Positions 34,101 to 46,100 of a stretch of DNA of 64,000 bases are shown piece by piece. Within the stretch, counting starts at the first letter, position 1. Each line of letters begins with the position of its first letter. Origin of the DNA: Glandiceps talaboti (Eukaryota; Hemichordata; Enteropneusta; Spengelidae). A program made the translations under genes and the position numbers. Location of the stretch: the NCBI RefSeq assembly GCF_964340395.1, contig NC_135553.1, forward strand, positions 5,093,501 to 5,157,500. Direction: 5' to 3'. Under the pieces are notes generated by a model that was given only the letters and a program-made list of their open reading frames with translations, searched no databases and had not been told where the DNA came from.

Positions 34101-37100
34101 TTGTTTCATTTTATCTTGAATCCTCTTTCTTTCTACCAGGGGGATATTTGTTTGAACACAAAAAAAATATAAGTTGGGAAAAACAGGATTGAGACTGTAT
34201 GTATAGTGTGTATAGTGTCGTACAAGCCTAGGAAGTCTAATCTATCTGTGAAAATATAGCTTAATACTGATTTGTCATTTTTCCATTTTTCCAGTGGAAA
34301 CCATCCTTGGTCTAACAGGATCAACTACAGGTACTATGATAGGGTATATCTTTCCAGCCATCATGTTTTTGAAGTGTCTACCAAAAGGGCCAGGTGTCAA
34401 ATCAGCACAGGTACGGCTACTGTAATTTTCATCTCATTACAGGTTCTTGGGTTGAAACCTTTTTAGGAGTAAAAAATTTAAAAGTGAAGATTTCAGGAAA
34501 CGTTTGTGAAAATTGTGCAGGTTTTTACTGACCTTCTGCAGATATTGATCAAGTTACAATTTTAATCAAAATATTGTGAAGAATGACTTTAATGAAAAAA
34601 ATTGTGAAATTTTGATGACTATGCACTTCTAGTGCTGAAATTCATAAAACATCAAATGTTAATTACATAATTTTTTCATTTTTGGGGGCTCACTGAACAT
34701 AATTATTGAGACTGCTTGCATTGTTTTCACAAACACTTTAATTAAGGGTAGCAGGTAAAATTTGTCTAACTTCTTTACTATTTACAAGTTACTGGGTTGT
34801 TATCAAAATTGTGATTGAATATACAGGAAATAACTCAAGTGTTAGCTGATGTTTACCTCAGTGTTACTAGGTTACCGAAACACTAGCAAAATTGTCAACC
34901 TTTGTAAAGTCAATTTCCTATATGAATGTCTGTGCAAACAGAAAACAGATATGATTAGCTACCTAGTATAAATTCTATATACTGTGTATTGGTAACATAT
35001 CACCCATATAACTGAGTTTATTCACTGCACTCAACTACTTGCTACTGATACATGTCACGTTAGAGACACATGTCTACTCATTTACACATGATACAAAGCA
35101 GGTTTGTGCTAGGGGGTTTCATCCTATACTGTACCTATCCCTAACCTAACTTAACCACTTAGCTTAAGTACAGAAATACATTTATTGTATAGTTAGTCCA
35201 CTGTACTTCAGTCTTGCCTGGTTTAATCTCAATGGGTATAACTGTAGAACAGTGGCCACTTTGAGATGATGATGTAAATCAGCTATATGTTAGGAGGCCA
35301 AAATTTATTTCAATGTCACTCTATTACCCAACCAAAATTGCCTGTCTTTGTTTGCCTCCTTGAATCTTGCAGGCCAAATGTAGAACAGTTACCATTTTGA
35401 GTGATGCTCCAACTAAGACTCATCGCACATTCTTCGCAGCATCACTAAAAGGGCTATTTTGTATATACTGATATCTACAAAATAATTGTACTTGAATATT
35501 CTTGTACTGTCGGCCCTCATCACTCTATAGGGCTAATCATTCCTTGATGTGTTACTGCGATGTTTGTTGTATGCTCAGGGCATGCAATAACATGGAGCAT
35601 CACACAAACACGTCAATGAATGATTACCCCTATGTAGTTGATGAGGGCCCACAGTACAAGGATATTTGAGTACAATTATGTGGTAGATATTAGTACATAC
35701 AAAACAGACCTTTTGGTGATGCTCCGAGGACTGTGAGGGAGTCTAGTTCCAACTTGGCTTTTCCTACCCCAAACTGAAACGCTCTAACTAGATGCCAATG
35801 TGTACCAATTGTACAGTTGGTGCACTGTTCTACATTCTTACCTCATTGTATCTTATACAGCAAGTATGGAACAGTGGCAACTTTTGGACAATGTTGCATC
35901 TTGCCACAATGCTAAAGGGTCTAGCCGTATTCCAATTGCAGTCTAACCATAACTAAAAGCTCCCCAAGTTGACACCAATGTGTATCAATTGTACAGTCAG
36001 TCCACTGTCCTACATTCGGTGCCTAAAGCTATTTATAAATAGTAGCACTGCTATGGCAAGTGTACAGTTGACATATCTTTATATAACAATGTTTCCTTAG
36101 GTTTGAAAGTAAGAGTACAGTGTATATATATATATATATACTGGTAGTAAATACACTCAACAAATGCAATAATGGTACCAGTATTTGTTGTAGATACTTC
36201 AACTATACAAACACCAAGACTAAGCTGATAAAAGCATTGCTAGTGTACTGACTTCTACTCCCACTAATTGACAAGGTTGTGTAATCTCAGGAATCTACAG
36301 AACTGTCTTTGTCTTTTACCTGTAAATAGCTACGATCTTGGTACATTCCTGTTGTTTTATACAGTGGGATTAATCCACCTCAGTACTGCAGGGGTGGTAG
36401 CATGTAGCTATCCTAGTTTTCCTGTATATCTCATTTAGATCATTTAGTTGATGACGTTTGTCAATCACTTCCCTGTCTGTGACTTAAAGGCCCAGGTTTC
36501 AATCCCAGGTACTCACATTTGTGTTATCTCATCAGTGAAGTCATAAAGATTACATATACCGGTAATCTTACTTTTGTTCTGACCGGTACCCAAATTGTTT
36601 TATAGCTATCCCAGGCAACCATTTTTCATACCTGAAGTTTAATAGTCTTGAGGTTATCCATAGCTTCGATTCACTTCTCACAAGATTCTAGATTAAAATT
36701 TTGAGATGGGGGTGGTGGAGGGGGGGGGGGGGGGAGAGAATGTGTGTAGCCCAAGTTCAAAACATCCAAAACAGACCCATTGTTAGGAATTTCCAGTCAT
36801 AGTCATCAAGCCAGTTACCTTTATTCTGATGCTATGAAAGTATTTCCAAAACATGAAATCATCTTCCATGTTATCAACCCCATAATTAGGAAATATTCAG
36901 ATGAAAATTCAACCCATGTTTAGGGCTTTTTTTTCTGTGAAAAAGTAACCCATTGGGGCAAAGCATACCCATATACCTTTCTGTGGGAGTACCGCCTTCC
37001 CAGTATAATATTGATAAATTTTTACATCAATTGGTTACCAATAAACTTGAATAACACCAGTTGAGAGATGACGTGATCATGATGTAAAACATATACACAT

Positions 37101-40100
37101 TGGAAGATGACAGTAATCATTGTAATAAAATACAGTAAGTGATGAAGTAAGAGACACAGACAGACTAGAAGAAAAATATGAGAATTTTCAGACAACAAAG
37201 TAAAGTAAGATGTATGCAAAAATTTGTGTGTATAAAATCAAAATGGACAAAACTTGTGCTTTGACATACACAGTATAAAATCTATCCAGGTTCCCTTGTA
37301 CTTTTTATTGAGTATATTTACTGAGGATTTACCAAACTATTGTACAATGTATAGAAAATGGAAAAATTTCAAAGAGTTCATATATCTCTGTCACTTTGGC
37401 TCAGAAATTTAGCAAAAAATTTCCAAAAAAAGAGAACTAATTGTAGAAATACATGTACAGGTTTATCCTAGTCTTGTTCCTATACAGTATCGTTATCCCG
37501 TCTTTGTGACAAAGGTCTAAAATTGAAAGTAAACACTGCTGGAAAGGTATCAAAATTTGAAAAAGTGACCAAATTGTGATTGATTTGTTTCAGGCTGTTC
37601 TCTTCCTTGGTATTATCATTATGTTTGCCAGTACCTATTCTACCCTACAATCCCGTCCTGATGAAGTTCAAATCGTTCAACCAGGAGCTGACCTCAACTT
37701 ACCGGACCAAGACCAACTTGCACTTGATGAAAACAAAAATGTACTTGATGGCGACAAAGCTATTGCTCCAAATCTAGATGTAGCAGGTAGGTGAAACTTA
37801 TGCCTAGATTTTCACTAGATTTTCACTTTTGATTTTTGTTTGTTTTATTTTTTCAAACATGATTCACTGAGTGATTATTCTAAGATCAGTATGTACCAAC
37901 ATTGCAATGTCTTCACCTATTGTCAATTGGTTATCACCACTATCATGTCAGAATCAGAAGAAAAAATGCACACATTTAAGAAAAGTTTTAATAAATTCAA
38001 AAGTTATTTTGTACCAAAATTGAATCATTAACTTCAGTTAAATTTTATGAGAAATCCCAACATATGTAAAGGAAAAAGTGAAATTGTAGAACCATCTGAA
38101 CACGGTTGATACAATACTGAAAAAGTCACTGCTCTACTAATCAGGGAAACCAGTATTTTATTTTATTTTGTACTATTATATGTTAAGAACTGAATCTTTT
38201 CTGATCAAGTTGTGTCCTTGGTTTGTCATCTTCTCAACTGTGTATGATATTTGTATCATTAAAGGCACACTGTCTGGATCCAAAGTTTTTTTTTCTGCGC
38301 TATTTTTGTTTAGTATGAAGAAATACTAACACTGTTCTGTTTACTGAAACCTATCATTACTAGTAACCACAAGATCTGTAGCATTGCATTTTAGGCAAAT
38401 TAAACAAATGGTGATTTTGGGGTATGAAATTGTTCTTGGCATCAGAATGAAATTGCCATAGTATATGAATGCATTGACTGCATTTACCTGTCAGTAGAAT
38501 AACACGACATCTTTCATGTAAATAAAAAATTTAGAAAAAAAAGTTATGATTTGGACTGTGCCCCTTTAATGATATACATGTATATGTATGACTAAGCTAA
38601 ATGAAAGATTCAGAGTTTGGTAAAAATTGTCAAAACAATATCTTAAAATATCATGTTTTAGAGATCTTTTCTGATCTGAAGGAATGGCTGTGGTATGCCT
38701 GTGATATTTCGTTGGTTTGACACAGCAGTCACTGATAGTGTTGTATGTCACACCGACCTGATCACACTGTCACTGTCTATTGCATAACCGCATGACTTAT
38801 CAATATAATATGTAAATATGTTTACCATGGCTGTGTTTGAGGAGAGGATTGCGTGGGGTGAGTTAAAAGTCAGAAAGGAAACAATGCTATGTGTGTTCAA
38901 TGAAGTAGAACTAGAGTAGAGTAGAATAGAATAGAGGAGAGGGGAGAAGAGTAGAGGAGGGAAAAGGAGAAGAGAGGGGAGGGGAGGAGAGGAGAGTAGA
39001 GGATAGGATAGGATTGGAGAGTAAAGTAGAGGAAAAGAAAGGACTGGATAGGATAGTCACTGCAACATTTGTTGAAAGTAACTGACATAAGATTACAGTT
39101 GTTATGTTTATGAGATTTGCTCAGAAAGTCAAGGTGGAAAAACAATATGTGAAATTCTTTTGGAAATTTCATTAGAGAATTCTATAACATTTAACTGGAA
39201 ATTTGGCAAAACAAATTTAGTGTGTATTTTTGAAGAAAACTTTCAGTATGGTAAAGATGGTAAATTCTGAATATGGTAACTGGGATCTCGAAACTGTACT
39301 AACTGTAACTAGAATGTCTTTATAAACTCTTTTGTTAGATATAATAATGTAATCGTAATATCATACACCCAAAACAGTATTGAATCACCACACGATATTG
39401 ATAAAAGTGTGTCTGCTGGCATTCTTTTAGTAATTTTACAGAAGATAGTTGCCTTTTGACCACTTTTGATATATCAAAACTCCCTTTTTAGTGGGGGAGG
39501 GGCTGTTCATTCTTTTCAAGCATTTATGTGAGTGGTAACCCTCCTAAGTCTTCCAAACGATGTATGTATGAAATGACAATGGCAAAAACATTCTCCCATC
39601 TCTATCTGATGTGACATTTCATTGTGCAAAACATGGCCAAACATTCTCATGAGCATTTTGAGTGCTTGTCGTTAACAAATATAGTTGTATAACCATTTTC
39701 CACGCAGCACTTTGCACAAAATTGATGTGGAAAAATTGTCCTGGTTTAGTACTACAATGCCAACAAAAATAAACTCTGCCAACTTCAGCCAATTACCTTG
39801 ATAAAGAACATGGCCAAATATTCTTTTGTGCACTTTAAAGGTATGCAGAGCAGAAATTATGTTCCTTAGGCCACTTCAAAGATGACACTGTGCACAAATC
39901 CAAGTTTAGAATTGTTAAATAACTCAAAAGACAGAAGAAAAAATGCAAAATGGCCAGATGATTTCATGAACTTCTCTGAAACATAGTTTTATAATTATAG
40001 CATTGCACCAAGCACAAATCAAAGTTATAATTGTTTGATAACTCGGCTTAATATTCTCATAAGCACTTTGAATGCTTGCAGTTATCAAAAATAGTTGACT

Positions 40101-43100
40101 TGTATGACCATTTTAAACAAAACATTTTGCACAAAATTGATGTGGAAAATTGTCATGGTTTAGTACTGCAATGCCAACAAAAATGAACAATGAAAAATGG
40201 ACAAGGAAAACCCCACAAATCATTTCGTCAAAGAAATATCCCAGGCAGAAAATGAAAATAGACACACATGTTTTGCAGGAGGTGATGTAATCAAAGATAA
40301 AGATGAGAACAACAACGATGTTGGTGCAGGAGGTGGTGGTGGTGGTGGTGGGGATGAGCAAAAGGAAGAAATTGGCAAAGGTAATGATGATCGTAACCAG
40401 GGAGATGAGGTTGCAAACCAGGAGGTAGATCTAGTGGGAAAGGGTGTCAAAGAATTGCGTGATGAGGAGGAAAACAAAGAGAAACTGAAACCAATAGAAG
40501 GTGAAATGGACAATGGAGGTAGGCTGGATAAGAAATGGCTTCCTCCTGGTCACCATAGCAACCAGAATCATCATAAGCCTATGCTGCCAGTAAATACTCT
40601 ACTCCTGCCACTGCTTTATCATAGCCCCTACAGTAGTGTATGGGCTATGTGCTTATAAACTGTCCAGTGTTCTGTTGATGTTTTGTCTTATAAGCTTGAA
40701 ACAACTCTGCCTTCATTGACCACATTGTTTACCTTTGTTGACTAATTAATACCTCTTAATGTTTATTCTCTAAAGGAAGTGGGGGCGGGGTCATTTAGTT
40801 AATCAGTCCTAATTAGAATTTAATTAATACTAAAGACAAAGTTAGCACTCAAAAGTTCAACATCAGGAAGTCAATGTTTTCCTACTAGATCAGCCCATCA
40901 TCTCCTTATAAGATAATACTTTACAAAAAATATTGTTGGAGCCACACTTCTTTATTGAATCAGTTCTATTGTATTTTCAATCAGAATATTTTGGTCACCA
41001 CTAATTAGTGGTCTGAACCTAATTACATTTTTGTGGATTTTTGTAAAGAAAAAAATCCATGAATGGCAATGTATTGGTGCCCACACACTCATGTACACTA
41101 AAATTATTTGTATAAAGACTCGAAGAGTACTGGTACCAATTTCTGTCATTGAAAGATTTTTGAATCAAATTAAAGTTTGATTTATTTTTTTTCCAAATGT
41201 GATAGACTACATTTCCTGTACAGTATTTATGTTATTATAATCTATATTACTGAAGTTCAAAATTCAGTTATTCTCAAGAGTTGAAATATCTATTTTCTTT
41301 CCAGAGACAGTCGGTCTGACAATGGAGATTTTAGTGTCAGTAATATATCAATGGTGTGACATTAGTAAAAAGAGTTATACTGCTATATAGATTACAATTT
41401 ACAATGTTTATCCAAGGCTTACCTTTAAGTACATTTGTTCATAGGCCTTTCAGTGTAGGGTTTATGATTTGTTGCACAAATCATCACCTTTATAACCAAA
41501 TTTTTATGTTTCCAGCAGCCTTTTCAAGCAACCTTTATGACAGAGACAAGTAAACAGACTGAAAAATAGCTTCACATTACTAGTAATGCTCTTCATCAAA
41601 GTTCAAAGTCATAGAAAATGTAGTAAAATTGTTTTTGAAAAGCACACCGTACCTGTGGTCATCACACAGCTCTTGTATAGTCACAATATTCCAGTTTCCA
41701 TACATTTTCTTACAGTCACAGATTTCCAATTCTGTAATTTGCTGTGCAAAAACAAAGCCAAGTAGAGCATTGGTCCCTTCTGATAATAAAAATATTATGG
41801 CATCCAATTTTTTGCACACTTAGAGGTGGTGCATAATGTTCTGTACTCTGAAAACAACACAGTTACTCCTTCTGCCCTTAATTATACAGTGAACCTTATA
41901 TATCAATATATTGTACAAATTATTTTAGGTCCAAAACCTAAACTTTCAAATTGCAATAATCGAAATGTTGGGATACAAATAGTAGTCAGAATACTACTTC
42001 ATTGATGTATTCACATACTGTCATGGTGATACATGGTAATGTGGTGACAGATATTTCACAAGATTCAAATGTTTTCAAAAAAAAATTATGTAAAGGTAAA
42101 GCTACACTGGCTTGAAAGATCTTTGAAGACCATCATGATCTGTCACAAACAAAAAGCCTGTCCTGATTTGAGCAATGCTTGAGTATTGAATCCCCAAATG
42201 ACCAAACACATACAGAAAAAAACTAAAAGATTTTGGGACGATAAATATGTAACATTTTGTAACTATAAGCCCTTGTAAACCAACCTTTGTTTTCATTTCA
42301 AGTGATTAATTCTGATTATATCTTTAATTCTTGTCCAAAAATAAGCTGAAACATTTGAAAATTTCGAGAGAAACAATAATTTTGTAAAAAAATAATAATT
42401 CATTTTCATGTTTATTACTGAGTAATTCTCATGTGAAGAGATTGATTATGATAATAGTTATATTTATAGTCCAAAAAATGAGCTGTAAACATTGAAAAAG
42501 TTATGGAGAAATGATAATTTTGTACAAACTTGTTGAAGGGTAATGTTCAGTACTATAAAGTGTAAGCAAAGAAATAGGTGAATTGTTATTTGAAATGCCT
42601 GTTCAAATAATTCTGACCTACATCAAAGCAGTTTATTAGTTTGACATTGATCCTTGCCACTCAATACTTTGGGGAATTGCCAAATAAAAACTTAATTAAG
42701 GAAGTCCTAGACTCAAAACAAGGGAGTTTACCACATTTAGTATTGTGTGGTTGGTTCGATCCTCAAAGAAACATGAATTTACAGGGACTACAAACATGTG
42801 GATACTAAGCAGTCTTTTAAGGACGATTTCTTTGCTCCCAACGGAAACCCCAAATAAAACTTGAAACTCAGGAATTCTGGTTATCTCGTTAAAATCAGAA
42901 ATACCATACTCTTAAGAAAGCACCAGTCTTAATACACCTACTCCATTGCTGTAAACAGTCTTTTCTCTTTTCACTAACATCGCTATTAAAATTTGTGAAT
43001 GGTCAGGTTTTGGGTTTCCACTTCGTGTTGACTTTTCAGATCACTGTAAGTAAGGGAAGCTGAAAATAGAACCACATAAATAATTCATGTGTAAAGCAAT

Positions 43101-46100
43101 AAATATCATTGGTATGTGTCCATAACTTATTCACCTTGGTTAAGAAATCTCATTCTAACTTTTAACTTTTTTTTCATAATTATGAAACTTTTTCTCTAAC
43201 TGAGGGGATTCTCGGGTTAATGCATAGGTTGAATTACTGACTGTTTTCCCTCAAAATGCTTACATTTGTAGGAAAAGAAGTGGAGATATTACCCGACAAA
43301 AGACAAGAACCTCCGATACCACATGCACCAGCAGATAGCCCAGTACGTATAAATAAAAATGACTTTCTCTGATAGTTTTGTGTAACTGGATATGATAGAT
43401 GTGTAACACTCTAGTATCAGGTCTGAATACTCCAGGGCCGTTTTGTGTCCTGATAAATTAAGTAGCCATTCACTTGATATCATCAGCTATGCAGTCGTAA
43501 GTTGGTTGCCGATAACATAATATTTGCCACTGCTACCAAGGCAAATGCCAAGGAGATGATATCCTACATGATTCACATGTCTCATGTAACAAGTCTGGAG
43601 TTTGTTTATTGTTTCATTTATTTTTTTTTCCTGAAGGAGAACAAGTCTGGAAAGTACTAAAAATGTTGCAGTATGTTTCAGTCAAAATACAGAGCACAAC
43701 AATTCAATGCCAAATACTACTTAATGGTGCATAGATTGCAATAAAGGAATGAAAAATCCTACCAGTGGTTATGATAGGCCATAGTCAGTATTTGTCCTGA
43801 GAGTTTGTCGGAACAGTGTTGGCTAAAAGTGCCCTTCAACAAAGGCACTGACTTTACTGCCAAGAATTGAGATCCAATTCAATATCATGCAAAGATTACA
43901 ATATAGAAATATTCAGAAATGAAAATTTCAGGATTGCCCTTCCTGAGTGTTCTTATCAGAACAGAGATGAAGACCCAGTTACCACTTGAGCACAGTGACT
44001 GGCGTACTGCCAGGAATAGGGGTTCTCCTCCTTTGGGTGAAGTGTTTGACATTTAGAATGTCAACTGTTGACCTGTGGAGTCTGGTGACTGTTGTGATGC
44101 CATTTTGGCATTAAACTCAAGTAGTTTGCAGTTGTAATTTTCATTTTATCAAGAGGACATTTCAAAATTACAAGATGGCTCAGTGGCCCTTGTTGTTACC
44201 TTGTTCAGGGGTGTCCCCTTTACCTTATTCATGGAGACACAGTTGCTCCCAGCAGTTGCTACATTAACAGCTACCATAGACCCATTTATGCTGGTACTGA
44301 CACAGCTTTTGGTTTATAGAATGAGGAATGAGTTCTGCTACAATATTACAGATGGTGTCTTCAAATTACAAATTATAGGTTTTAGGTATGAATAGTGGCA
44401 AAAAACCCCACTTTAACTTTTTACCATTTACTGTTACTAATATTTCATGGAGTTGTACAGAATATTCTGCTCAATTTTTGAGACTTCCATCATACTCCAA
44501 AAAACTTGGAGTCATTACTTAGATTTTTGACCAGGTTGTTTTTGTAGTTTTTGTTTTTGATTTTGAATGTCAGACTTGTAGAGTCTAAAATGGATGATAA
44601 TCTACCATGCATAACACCGATATGTATCGAGGGCAGTATGAGTGTAGTAAATTGTTTATTTTCACCATGCAACATTGAGATGTCGGCATGCAGAACCAAC
44701 CATAATTTAGTCTTCACACTACAAAATGTATGTTCGCTGTGAATTGAAAACAAACTCTGTCTGGTTTCTTGACCGGTTTAAAACTGGAAAATTGACCTTG
44801 AAATTGGAAGTATCAGTGGTAGTTCAATAAACAAAGAAAGAAAGTAACAGCTATAGATATCACACCATATGTTTTCAAATAAAGTGTCTGCTCTCCCAAA
44901 TGTCATTTGATGCTACGAAAATATTTATGGCACAGAGATTTGCGCTAGTGAAAATGGGTAACAGTCTGAAGTAGTGAGCTTTAGTGTTCCATTTTGGTTT
45001 CTCTATTCTGTGACAAGGGAACTATGAAAGCTTTGAGTTGAAAAATAAGGAAGAAAATTGGTCTATAAAGATACATCATTTGCAAAATTTGGTTTTAGTC
45101 AATCAGTCTATATAAATTATTTATTATAGTGAATATTCCTGATGTAAATATTAAATATCTACTATGAATATTCCACTAAAGGGAATACAACTTTAGTTAC
45201 CGACAGTTTGTCTTCATCGTTTCATACTGGCCTTTTATAACTTAAGTTGATCAGATGGGAATATTATGAATTCAAATTCTTATATGTTTCATCAACAGGA
45301 GATTATTGAGAAACAAAACTTAGTTGAGGAGAAAAAGGAAGAAGTTATCAACATTGCAGGTAAGTGTTGTAGAAAAATGTATTATATCTACATAACTGTC
45401 ATCATTTCTGTGAGTATTTTAAACTGCTTGCATTCAATGGTTTCAAATTCAGACCACCTCTTATTTCTCTAGGAAATATGATATTTGGCTATATATGTTG
45501 AGATACCTAGAATTTAACTTAGGATTCAGAGAAATTAACATAGTGGCTATGTCTCTATAAGATTTTGAGAGGCTGTCACACCCTTTCACTAATGGTACAG
45601 GAATGAGTTTTGGCCCCCACCCCCTCCTCCAGGGTAAGGGTTCTGGTCATCACTTTCCTTTCTTTTACAATTGCATCTCTACTATGCAATGGTGGATTTG
45701 ACACAAATATGGCTTGTCTCTCTGAAAAAAAAAATATGAATGTATTATCTAAAAAAAATATCGAATACAAACAATTCACAAAATCATAATCAAAATATTC
45801 ACTTTTTTAGACTCTGAAATACATAAAGGAAAATAAGTAGATTTGGTAATGTTTTTGGTTAATTTTTTTTTAAAAGATAAAGACACAGGAGAAGATGAGA
45901 TTCAAGAAAAAGTCATTGATGTTGGTGATGCCAAGGAAGAAGTGATAGTAAAAGAAGTAGAAGATATCCAAGGGAGAGGAGACATTGGACCAGATGATCA
46001 AGGTATGATGGAGAAAGGTGATGATGAGGAGGGGGAGGATGAGGCTCATAAACGCCTGGAAGAAAAAGTAGAGTTGAAAGTGAAGGAACAAGACCAGAAA

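Larger units (their letters stand above)
32889..34294 (+). other. SLC38A10-like intron 9
   Basis: Intron of 1.4 kb ending tttttccag. It contains a 187-bp MITE (33176-33362) with a strong G-quadruplex motif. No gene was seen. Confidence 0.85.
37787..40278 (+). other. SLC38A10-like intron 11
   Basis: Intron of 2.5 kb ending atgttttgcag. It holds a TTAA-flanked MITE (38259-38569), a purine-rich tract (38900-39060) and an approximately 135-bp direct repeat (39641-39773 and 40051-40186). No gene was seen. Confidence 0.82.

Noticed and set aside
42740-42770. ggttcgatcc as a tRNA B box
   Set aside because: No A box, anticodon stem or cloverleaf could be built around it.
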